Source: Roseomonas sp. HF4 (GTDB lineage: Bacteria; Pseudomonadota; Alphaproteobacteria; Acetobacterales; Acetobacteraceae). From it: a stretch of DNA of 64,000 bases. Below, in pieces: positions 1-7,264 of the stretch. The position numbers were made by a program, and so were the translations under genes. Position 1 is the stretch's first letter. Each line of letters starts with the position of its first letter. The stretch is from contig NZ_STGD01000002.1 of assembly GCF_005222755.1 (NCBI RefSeq), positions 372,001 through 436,000 of the forward strand, given 5' to 3'. The notes under the pieces are model-generated. The model ran no database searches, was not told the origin of the DNA, and saw nothing but the letters and a program-made list of their open reading frames with translations.

Positions 1-141
1 CTGCCAGTCCACCTGCATCGCCTTGGTGGGCGTGCGGCCGGATGCCATGCGCTCGCGCGTCGCAGCGGGCAGGTTGGCGTCGATCCAGTCGCGGACTTCC
101 TGGCGGAAGGCGCGTTCCTCGTCGGTGAAGCGGAGTTCCAT
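1..141 (-). CDS. Acyl-CoA dehydrogenase, N-terminal fragment cut by the window edge
   Basis: Only the first 47 codons are inside the window. The translated start, ELRFTDEERAFRQEVRDW, is the typical N-terminal helix of acyl-CoA dehydrogenases, the FAD flavoproteins that introduce the trans-2,3 double bond in beta-oxidation. The ATG lies at 141-139 and a GGGAG Shine-Dalgarno sits about 9 nt upstream on the minus strand. It is read in the same direction as the FadB/J-like gene that ends at 166, 24 nt upstream, so the two probably form a fatty-acid or aryl/terpenoid acyl-CoA degradation operon. Substrate cannot be told from so short a piece. Confidence 0.8.
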   Translation of the reverse strand, partial: MELRFTDEERAFRQEVRDWIDANLPAATRERMASGRTPTKAMQVDWQ

Positions 142-165
142 CCGTGGTGCTCCCGTTGAATGCGT

Positions 166-2235
166 TCAGCGGCCCATGCCGGCGAAGGTCCCGCCCTCGG
201 CCGCCAGTTTCTCGATTAGCGCGGTGGGCTTCAGGTTGGCGTCGCCCGTTGCCTCCGCATAGCGCGACAGCTTGTCGCGCACCGTGGCCAGCCCCTGAGT
301 GTCGGCCCAGAACATCGGCCCGCCGCGGAAGGCCGGCCAGCCGAAGCCGTTGATGAAGATCACGTCGATGTCGATGGGCCGGTAGGCAACCCCTTCCTCC
401 AGGATGCGCGCGCCCTCGTTGACCATCGGCAGCAGCATGCGGTCGAGGATCTCCTCGTCCGAGATCTCCCGCCGCCGCACCTGCATCTTCTCCGCGACGT
501 CGAGGATGATGCGCTCGACCTCCGGGTCCGGCAGGCGTGTGCGCTTCTCGTCGTACATGTACCAGCCCTTGCCGGTCTTCTGGCCGAAGCGGCCGAGCGC
601 CACCACGGCATCCGCCACGGGCGCCACCGTCCCGCGCGCCTTGCGCACCGCGGCGCCGATGTCGAGGCCCGCGAGGTCGCCGGTGGCCAGCGGCCCCATC
701 GCCATGCCGTAGCCTTCCATGACTTTGTCGATGTCCTGGGGCAGGCAGCCTTCCAGCAGCAGCTTCTCGACCTGGGGCGTGCGCTTGCCGGTCATGCGGT
801 TGCCCACGAAGCCGTCGCAATTGCCGACCAGCACGGGCAGCTTGCCGATGCGCTTGCCGAACTCGGTCGCCGTCGCGATCGCCGGCCAGGACGACTTGGC
901 GCCGCGCACATTCTCGAGCAGCCGCATGACATTGGCGGGGGAGAAGAAGTGCATCCCCACCACCAGTTCCGGCCGGGACGTCGCGGAGGCGATCTCGTCG
1001 ATCGACAGCGTGGACGTGTTCGACGCCAGCACCACCCCCGGCCGCGCCGCCTTGTCGAGCCGCGCGAAGACCTGCTTCTTCACGTCCATGTTCTCGAACA
1101 CCGCCTCGATCACGAGGTCGGCCTTCGCCACCGTCCCCTCGAAATCCGTGCTGCCGGTCAGCAGCGCACGCCGCTTCGCGTACTCGGCCTCGGACAGGCG
1201 GCCGCTCTTGACCGTCCGTTCCCAGTTCGCGTGACAGCGCGCGAGGCCCTTCTGCAATGCCTCCTCGCTCGTCTCCACGATCGTCACCGGCACGCCGTTG
1301 TTCGCCGCCGACATCGCGATGCCGCCGCCCATGGTGCCGCCGCCGATCACCACCAGGCGCTCCACCGGCAGCGACTTCGCATCGGCCGGCATGCCGGGGA
1401 TGCGCAGCACCTCGCGCTCACCGAAGAAGATGTGGCGCAACGCCTTGGACTGCTCGCCGGAGACGAGCGACTGGAACAATTCGCGCTCCTTCTTCAGCCC
1501 TTCCTCGAAGGGCAGGGTGAAGGAGGCACGCACCGCCTCCGCGCAGCCCCTCGGGCTTTCCTGTCCGCGCGTCCGCTTCAGCAGCCCCGCCACCACCGCG
1601 TCATAGGCCGCCGGGTCCTGGCCGCTGATCTTGTCGGTCCGGTTTCGCGCGAGCGTGAAGGTCTTGCCGATGTTCGCCCGCGCCCAGGCCACCGCTCCGG
1701 CCTCGAGGTCGCCCTCGATGATGGCGTCGACGATGCCGAGCCTGTGCGCCTCGGTCGCCTTGATCGGGTCGCCGCTGACGATGATCTTCGCCGCCGCCTC
1801 GGGCCCGATCATGCGCGGCAGGCGCTGCGTGCCGCCGGCGCCGGGCACGAAGCCGCGCTTCACCTCGGGCAGGCCGACCTGCGCGTCCGGCGCCGCCACG
1901 CGCGCATGGCAGGCGAGCGCCAGTTCCAGCCCGCCGCCCAGCGCCGAGCCATGGATCGCCGCCACCACGATGCCGGGGAAACCCTCCATCGCCTCGAAGA
2001 CATCGGGCAATGAGGGCGGCACCCGCGGCTTGCCGAATTCCGTCATCTCGGCGCCGGCGCAGAACATGCGGCCGGTCCCGATCAGCACGACCGCCTTCGC
2101 CCCCCCGGCCCGCGCCGCGTTCATGCCCGCGAGAAGCCCGGCCCGGATCTCGGTCCTGAGCGTGTTCACGGGTGGGTTGTTCAGGCGCAGCACATGCACG
2201 TCGCCATGCTGGACGTGCTGGACGAAGTCGCTCAC
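166..2235 (-). CDS. Bifunctional enoyl-CoA hydratase / 3-hydroxyacyl-CoA dehydrogenase
   Basis: A 689-residue fusion enzyme for the second and third steps of beta-oxidation. Residues 1-190 are a crotonase domain with the oxyanion-hole segment HGSALGGGLE and two candidate catalytic glutamates (about E104 and E124). From about residue 290 there is an NAD-binding Rossmann motif (VIGGGTMGGG), followed by the 3-hydroxyacyl-CoA dehydrogenase signature with catalytic His in GMHFFSP and the VGNCDGFVGNR segment. The length matches the FadJ/peroxisomal-type multifunctional enzymes. It precedes the acyl-CoA dehydrogenase on the same strand. The exact acyl substrate range is unknown; FadB, FadJ and PaaH-like family members look alike at this level. 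Confidence 0.92.
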   Translation of the reverse strand: MSDFVQHVQHGDVHVLRLNNPPVNTLRTEIRAGLLAGMNAARAGGAKAVVLIGTGRMFCAGAEMTEFGKPRVPPSLPDVFEAMEGFPGIVVAAIHGSALGGGLELALACHARVAAPDAQVGLPEVKRGFVPGAGGTQRLPRMIGPEAAAKIIVSGDPIKATEAHRLGIVDAIIEGDLEAGAVAWARANIGKTFTLARNRTDKISGQDPAAYDAVVAGLLKRTRGQESPRGCAEAVRASFTLPFEEGLKKERELFQSLVSGEQSKALRHIFFGEREVLRIPGMPADAKSLPVERLVVIGGGTMGGGIAMSAANNGVPVTIVETSEEALQKGLARCHANWERTVKSGRLSEAEYAKRRALLTGSTDFEGTVAKADLVIEAVFENMDVKKQVFARLDKAARPGVVLASNTSTLSIDEIASATSRPELVVGMHFFSPANVMRLLENVRGAKSSWPAIATATEFGKRIGKLPVLVGNCDGFVGNRMTGKRTPQVEKLLLEGCLPQDIDKVMEGYGMAMGPLATGDLAGLDIGAAVRKARGTVAPVADAVVALGRFGQKTGKGWYMYDEKRTRLPDPEVERIILDVAEKMQVRRREISDEEILDRMLLPMVNEGARILEEGVAYRPIDIDVIFINGFGWPAFRGGPMFWADTQGLATVRDKLSRYAEATGDANLKPTALIEKLAAEGGTFAGMGR

Positions 2236-2392
2236 GGCGTCACTCCCTCAAGTCTCGGCGGACCTGCCCGGCCCTTTTCGGGCGCGGAGTGTCCGGCAGA
2301 ACCCGGCCCGCGGCAAGCATGCCGCGCCCGGTTGCCCGCGCGCCCGGCCCATGCTGCCCTGCGCCCGACGCAGACCAGCGGGAGAACGCCCC

Positions 2393-3178
2393 ATGTCCCT
2401 GTTTGACCTGACCGGCAAGGTCGCCATCGTCACCGGCGGAAGCCGCGGCATCGGCCGCGCGATCTGCGAGCGCATGGCCGAGCACGGCGCCCGCGTCGTC
2501 GTCTCATCCCGCAAGGTCGATGCCTGCCAGGAGGTGGTCGACGCCATTGCGGCCAAGGGCGGAACGGCCATGGCCATTGCATGCAACATCGGCCGCAAGG
2601 CCGAATGCCAGGCGCTGGTGGACCAGACCCTCGCCGCCTGGGGCCAGGTGGACGTCATGGTCTGCAACGCCGCGATCAACCCGCATTTCGGCCCGGCGGT
2701 GACCATGCCGGACGAGATCTTCGACAAGATCATGGCGTCCAACATCAAGTCGAACATGTGGCTCGCGCACATGACGGCGCCGGGCATGGCGGAACGCGGC
2801 GGCGGGTCGGTCATCATCGTGTCGTCCATCGGCGGCTTCCGCGGATCGCCGGTGCTGGGCGCCTATGCCATCTCCAAGGCCGCCGACATGCAGCTCGTGC
2901 GCAACCTGGCGGTCGAGTGGGGGCCGCGGAACGTGCGCGCCAACGCCATCGCGCCCGGCCTGATCCGCACCGACTTCGCCCGCGCGCTGTGGGAGGACCC
3001 GGGCATCTACAAGAAGCGCACCAAGGACACGCCGCTCAAGCGTATCGGGGAACCGGACGAGATCGCGGGCGCTGCGGTGTTCCTCGCCTCCGCGGCGGGG
3101 TCGTTCATGACCGGGCAGACCATCGTGATCGACGGCGGCGTGCTGGCCGGGCCGCCGTCGCGGTCGGATGACGAATGA
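2393..3178 (+). CDS. SDR-family NAD(P)-dependent oxidoreductase
   Basis: A 261-residue classical short-chain dehydrogenase/reductase. The cofactor motif TGGSRGIG is at residues 14-21, the structural motif is CNAA near 91-94 (usual form NNAG), and the catalytic set is a Ser near 145, Tyr158 and Lys162 (AYAISK). The open frame extends far upstream, but ATG 2393 is the right start because it begins the FDLTGKVAIVTGG N-terminus typical of the family. It is divergent from the FadB/J-like gene across 157 nt, in which I see no clear operator. Neighbourhood suggests oxidation of a hydroxyacyl or alcohol intermediate, but the substrate is not known. Confidence 0.9.
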   Translation: MSLFDLTGKVAIVTGGSRGIGRAICERMAEHGARVVVSSRKVDACQEVVDAIAAKGGTAMAIACNIGRKAECQALVDQTLAAWGQVDVMVCNAAINPHFGPAVTMPDEIFDKIMASNIKSNMWLAHMTAPGMAERGGGSVIIVSSIGGFRGSPVLGAYAISKAADMQLVRNLAVEWGPRNVRANAIAPGLIRTDFARALWEDPGIYKKRTKDTPLKRIGEPDEIAGAAVFLASAAGSFMTGQTIVIDGGVLAGPPSRSDDE

Positions 3179-3210
3179 CGCGCGGCGACGTGTGACACCA
3201 TCGGTAAGGT

Positions 3211-3340
3211 CGGGGGAGGAGAACCTCCCCCAAAACCCCCTCCCTTCTTTGGCACTCGGCACTGGTCCTGGAAGGTCGGGCGCCAGGTTCCAAAGAAGGT
3301 TGTGGGAGGCTCGGGGGGAGAAGTTCCCTTCTCCCCCCGC
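3211..3340 (+). repeat. Dispersed triple-hairpin intergenic element, copy 1
   Basis: Three successive inverted repeats lie between convergent genes. Hairpin 1 is GGGGGAGG-AGAA-CCTCCCCC (3212-3231). Hairpin 2 has the arms CCTTCTTTGG (3243-3252) and CCAAAGAAGG (3290-3299), with about 37 nt between them. Hairpin 3 is GGGGGGAGAAG-TTCC-CTTCTCCCCCC (3313-3338). The element starts 33 nt after the SDR stop and ends about 20 nt before the stop of the SUMF1-like gene on the other strand, so it could act as a bidirectional terminator. Closely similar copies are at 17021-17118 (inverted) and 28009-28133. Confidence 0.85.
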
Positions 3341-3358
3341 CTTCCGCCATTCACATGA

Positions 3359-5185
3359 TCAACGCAGCCCGAGCGGCTTCCCTGTCGGGTCGAACAGGCG
3401 CGACGGCCCGCTCCGGTTGATCGGCGGCTTCACGCTGATCCCCGGGCCCTCGCGCGGCGGCGCCGGCGCGGCGCCTTGCGACGCCTGGGACGGTCGCGAC
3501 GCCGCTGGCGGCTCGGGATCGGCCGTAACGGGCGGGGGCGGCGGGGGCGGCAGAACGGCGACGGGGGGCGGGCGCGGCTCGGCCGGCCGGGGCTCCGGTG
3601 CGCGCGGGGCGGCGGCGGAGGCGGGCGGGGCAGCGGGTGCTGCTGCCTGGGGCGGCGCGGCGGTCCGGCCCGCGGCCAGGACCTCGGCGCGCATCCGGTC
3701 GCGCTCCGGCAGGCCGCGTTCCCGCGATTCCGCCGCATGGCGCGCCGCGACATCGAGGTAGGGTGCCAGGTCCGGCACGCCGCGCGCCTCCGTCTCTCGC
3801 CGCACCACGCCCGCCTCTGTCACCAGGGTCGCACGCGGCGCGGTGCGGCCGAGATCCGCCACGATCCGCGCATAGCCATCGAGCGCCAGTTCCCGCTCGA
3901 CGCGCAGCTGCTCGAGCGCGCGGACCCAGTTCGCGCGCATCTCGGGGCTCGACTGCACGACATCGGCGCCGTCCAGCAGCGGCTGGATGCCGTCCATCCG
4001 CCGCTGCGACAGCACGGCAGAACGGCCGAGCACCGCGGCCCCCTCCAGCTGCGCGCGCAGCCCCGCGCGTTCCTGTTCGAGCCGCGCGCGCTCGGCCGCC
4101 ATCAGCCCGGCCTCGAGCCGGTCGAGGCCCTGGCGCGTCCGCGCATCGGCGCCCTCGCGCAGCGACGCGATCTGCCGCCGCGCCGCCTCGGCCTCGTTGC
4201 CGCTCGCGCGGCTTTCTTCCTCGAAGGCGCGGTTCAGCGTCTCGGCACGGCGCAGGCTGGTGGTCACATGCGCCGCCAGCACGACGCGGAAGCCGACCGA
4301 GGGAAGCCGCGTCGCCTCCCCGCTCGTGGCGTCGAAGGGCGGGATCTCGATGCGGAGCGAGGATCGGAGCGAGGCCTCCGGCGTGCGGAAATCCCCGCCC
4401 TTCACCACCACGCCGCCGGCCTGGCCGTGCAGCCGGCCGACGCGCACGGCGCGGAAGGGCTCGAGCACCATCTCCCCCACATTGCCCAGCATGTCGTGCA
4501 GGCCGAGCGGGTTGGGCTCGAGCAGGCCGATCGCCTGCGCGCGCCCGGCGGCCGATCGCGGCCCCTGGAACCAGGCGTAGCGCGCGGTGCCCTCGGGCAT
4601 CGGGAAGGTGCGGGCGAGGAAGTCGAGTTCGCTGACCGCGGCGCCGCCGCGCGCGGCGTATTCCCATTCCTCCTCGGTCGGCAGGCGCACGAAGGCGGGC
4701 GTGCCGTCGGCCTGCGGGAGTCGTGCCTGCGCATTGCGCATCAGCCAGGTCGTGTAGCGTTGCGAGAAGCCGACCGCGTCGAACCAGGACAGCGCCGCCG
4801 CCGGCAGCCGCCCCTCGGCGGAGGGCGTCGGGCAGCGTTCCTCCATCACCGCCGCGTACTGGTCGCGCGTCACCTCGTACTTGCCGAGCCAGAACTGCGC
4901 GACGTCCCGCCCTGACCCGGTGAAGGGGCCGGCCACGGCCTCGCGCCGCGCGAACTCGGCGATCCCGCCGGCGGGGTCCGTGGTGCCGACCGTCACCGGC
5001 CTGTCCTCGAGCGCACCGGGGCCGGCCGGCGTCTCGACCGGGCGGAAGGCCATGGCGCCGCCGCAGGGCATGGGCAACACCAGGTCGTCCTCCGCGGCGC
5101 GGGGGTTGGTGAACTCGGCCGGCCAGGGGGCCTGCGCGAGGGCCGGCGCGGCCGCGACCAGCATGGCGATGACGACGGCGCGCAT
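3359..5185 (-). CDS. SUMF1/formylglycine-generating-enzyme-fold secreted protein with coiled coil and proline-rich tail
   Basis: A 608-residue protein with a signal peptide (cleavage near ALAQA). Residues about 95-310 are an FGE-sulfatase/SUMF1-like C-type-lectin fold, recognisable from WLGKYEVTRDQYAAVM, RLPTEEEWEYAARGG, LHDMLGNVGEMVLEPF and VGFRVV. Where true formylglycine-generating enzymes have the catalytic cysteine pair, this protein has VVKGGDFRTPEASLRSSL, with no cysteine, so it is probably a non-catalytic binding or structural version. Residues about 320-500 are rich in charged helix-forming residues and likely coiled coil; the last 100 are Ala/Pro-rich. It is the last gene of the srfBC-like run and starts 3 nt after the permease stop. 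Confidence 0.8.
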   Translation of the reverse strand: MRAVVIAMLVAAAPALAQAPWPAEFTNPRAAEDDLVLPMPCGGAMAFRPVETPAGPGALEDRPVTVGTTDPAGGIAEFARREAVAGPFTGSGRDVAQFWLGKYEVTRDQYAAVMEERCPTPSAEGRLPAAALSWFDAVGFSQRYTTWLMRNAQARLPQADGTPAFVRLPTEEEWEYAARGGAAVSELDFLARTFPMPEGTARYAWFQGPRSAAGRAQAIGLLEPNPLGLHDMLGNVGEMVLEPFRAVRVGRLHGQAGGVVVKGGDFRTPEASLRSSLRIEIPPFDATSGEATRLPSVGFRVVLAAHVTTSLRRAETLNRAFEEESRASGNEAEAARRQIASLREGADARTRQGLDRLEAGLMAAERARLEQERAGLRAQLEGAAVLGRSAVLSQRRMDGIQPLLDGADVVQSSPEMRANWVRALEQLRVERELALDGYARIVADLGRTAPRATLVTEAGVVRRETEARGVPDLAPYLDVAARHAAESRERGLPERDRMRAEVLAAGRTAAPPQAAAPAAPPASAAAPRAPEPRPAEPRPPPVAVLPPPPPPPVTADPEPPAASRPSQASQGAAPAPPREGPGISVKPPINRSGPSRLFDPTGKPLGLR

Positions 5186-5188
5186 CCC

Positions 5189-6379
5189 TCAACCCTCCGC
5201 GAGGCCGGCCGCCGGCGGCACGCCGGCCGCCCGCAGCCCCGCCAGCACCGCGGCCAGCAGCGCCCCCGCCAGCGTGACCGCCGCAGCCGCGACGCCCATG
5301 CGCAGCGTCAGCAGGCAGACCGGCCGATCGCCCGTGACGGTTCCGGCGAAGGCCTGGTTCAGCACGGCTGCCACCGCACCGGCGATGGCGAAGGCGAGCG
5401 CCGCGCCCGCCAGCGCGACCGAGGCCGCCTGGACCAGCGGCACCGCGAGCAATTGCCGCCGCCGGAGCCCGAGCAGCGACAGCAGCGCGAGGTCGCGCCG
5501 CTTGCGCTCCACCTGCGCCCAGAGTCCGACGCCGAGGCTGACCAGGTACCCCGCCCCGCCCGCGCCCGCGATGGCCAGGAACAGCAGCGCGAGGTTGCGA
5601 TCGAGCCGCAGCAGCGCGCCGACGGCCTCGGCGCGGGAAGCGACCTCGATGCCGGCCAGGCGAAAATCCCGGTCGAGCGCGGGCACGTCCTCAAGCCGTG
5701 CGGCGTGCAGGCGGAAGCCGGCGAAGGGGCGGGCGCGCGCCTCATCCAGGCCAGGGGGGCGGGCGTCGGGACCTGCCGTGCCGTCGAGGAAATCCTCAGC
5801 CAGCAGCAGCACCGGCAGCATCGCAAAGGCACCGTCCCGCGCCAGGGCCGAGACCGGCGCGACGGCGGCGATGCGGAGCGGCAGCGTCAGTGTCTCCCGC
5901 TGCCCGTCCCGCGTGCGCGCGACGGAGGTGAGCACGCTGCCGCCGACCACGACCCCCAGGCGCTCGACCAGCGTCGCCGAGAGGATGACCTCGTCCGTGT
6001 CCATCGCGCTCAGCCCCGGGAACAGCGGATCGCCGGGTCCGGTCGGCAGCAGCTCCACGCGCGTCCCGCCGCCGGGCCGGGATGGATTCTCGATGACGAT
6101 CGTGGCCGAGAGCGCGCGCGTGCGCGGCACGACGAAGGCGATGCGCGGGTCGGCCTCCAGACGCCGGAACAGCGCCGGCTCCAGCGTACGGTTGACGACC
6201 GAGACGACTTCCCGCGCACGCGGGTCCTCCAGCAGGTCGGCGCGCAGGCCGGCGACGACGCCCTGGCGCAGGCCGAACAGCACGATCAGCGGCGCCAGCA
6301 CCGCCGCGCAGCCGAGCGCGGAGCAGAGGAACAGCACCCGCTCGTGCCACAGGTCGGCGAGCGCCAGGCGCGCGATCAT
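5189..6379 (-). CDS. FtsX/MacB/LolC-type ABC transporter permease
   Basis: A 396-residue membrane protein. After a first membrane segment (about residues 15-40) comes a roughly 200-residue periplasmic domain of MacB-core type, then three further hydrophobic segments in the C-terminal third, the usual four-helix layout of FtsX-like permeases that extract or transfer lipoproteins or peptides across the envelope rather than move small solutes. The ATG at 6379 was chosen because it overlaps the ATPase stop (TGATG) and begins MIARLALADLW; an upstream in-frame extension has arginine-rich shadow composition. It forms an exporter with the ATPase upstream. Confidence 0.85.
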   Translation of the reverse strand: MIARLALADLWHERVLFLCSALGCAAVLAPLIVLFGLRQGVVAGLRADLLEDPRAREVVSVVNRTLEPALFRRLEADPRIAFVVPRTRALSATIVIENPSRPGGGTRVELLPTGPGDPLFPGLSAMDTDEVILSATLVERLGVVVGGSVLTSVARTRDGQRETLTLPLRIAAVAPVSALARDGAFAMLPVLLLAEDFLDGTAGPDARPPGLDEARARPFAGFRLHAARLEDVPALDRDFRLAGIEVASRAEAVGALLRLDRNLALLFLAIAGAGGAGYLVSLGVGLWAQVERKRRDLALLSLLGLRRRQLLAVPLVQAASVALAGAALAFAIAGAVAAVLNQAFAGTVTGDRPVCLLTLRMGVAAAAVTLAGALLAAVLAGLRAAGVPPAAGLAEG

Positions 6380-7110
6380 CACGCCGCCGCCGCCGCGGGC
6401 GGGCGGGCGAAGGAGGACCGCGCGATGCCGTCCGCACCCGGCGGACGCGTGACGCAGGCGAGGACCGGGTAGCCCGCGCGGGCCGCGCGGTCGGGGTCGT
6501 GCGTCGCGACCAGCAGCGCCGCGCCGGCGGCCGCGCATTCGCGCCGGAGCAGCGCGAGCACGGCATCGGCCAGTTCGGGATGCACCGCGGCGGTGGGTTC
6601 GTCCGCCAGCACGAGCGCCGGGCGGTGCGCGAGCGCGCGCGCGATCGCCGCGCGCTGGCGCTGCCCGACCGAGAGCTGCGCCGGGCGCTTGGCGAGTTGC
6701 GCGCCGATGCCGAGGTCCTCGGCCAGGCCGCGCACGCGCGCCGGGTCGGGACGGTTCGCGATGCGCTGGGTCAGCGCGATGTTGCCCTCGACCGTCAGGA
6801 AGGGAAGCAGCCCGCCGGTCTGCGGCACCACGCCGATGCGCCGCGCGCGCAAGTCCGCCAGCGCGTCGCGCCGGCCGGCGCGCCAGTGCCGCGCGATGTC
6901 CTGCCCGGCGAAGGCGAAGCGTTCCGCCGCGTCGGGCGGCGCGGCGAGGGCCAGCATCATCAGCAGCGTGGACTTGCCGCTGCCCGACGGGCCGGCGAGG
7001 GCCAGGGCCTCGCCGGCCGCCAGGTCGAATTCCGGCACCTCGAGCGCGAAGGGTGCCGCATCACCGCGATAGGCGCGCAGCACGCCGCGCAGCGAGAGTA
7101 GCGCCGTCAT
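6379..7110 (-). CDS. ABC transporter ATP-binding protein (LolD/MacB type)
   Basis: A 243-residue ATPase. It has the Walker A motif GPSGSGKST, the ABC signature LSVGQRQR and the Walker B segment ALVLADEPT, followed by the switch histidine in VATHD. The start MTALLSLRGV at 7110 gives the family's usual length. Its stop overlaps the permease start by one base, so the pair is translationally coupled. Together with the SUMF1-like gene it forms the promoter-distal end of the srfBC-like gene run, separated from the VWA gene by 154 nt. The cargo is unknown. Confidence 0.9.
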   Translation of the reverse strand: MTALLSLRGVLRAYRGDAAPFALEVPEFDLAAGEALALAGPSGSGKSTLLMMLALAAPPDAAERFAFAGQDIARHWRAGRRDALADLRARRIGVVPQTGGLLPFLTVEGNIALTQRIANRPDPARVRGLAEDLGIGAQLAKRPAQLSVGQRQRAAIARALAHRPALVLADEPTAAVHPELADAVLALLRRECAAAGAALLVATHDPDRAARAGYPVLACVTRPPGADGIARSSFARPPAAAAA

Positions 7111-7223
7111 CGCAACCCCATGCCTTGCGGATCGAGGCCCCGCCTCGGGCCGGGAGCGCACAGCGCGACCGCGCCCGGATCATCCGCGCCCATCGGCGCA
7201 CCAGCGCACGGCGCACAAGCCAA

Positions 7224-7239
7224 GCCGGCGAATGCCGGC
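7224..7239 (-). terminator. Small GC hairpin after the VWA gene
   Basis: GCCGGC-GAAT-GCCGGC forms a 6-bp stem with a tetraloop 26 nt downstream of the VWA gene stop, in the 154-nt gap before the ABC ATPase. No T-run follows, so it is at best a weak or Rho-assisted terminator. The rest of the gap (7111-7264) shows nothing I can interpret. Confidence 0.3.
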
Positions 7240-7264
7240 GCCGGCGCCTGAGGCAAACAAATCT

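Noticed and set aside
1631-2392. Long in-frame N-terminal extension of the SDR gene
   Set aside because: The extension is antisense to the crotonase domain and low in motif content; SDR similarity starts exactly at ATG 2393.
3007-3354. Short proline/glycine-rich frames spanning the repeat element
   Set aside because: They arise from the G- and C-runs of the hairpins and overlap the SDR 3' end; no ribosome-binding site or conservation sign.
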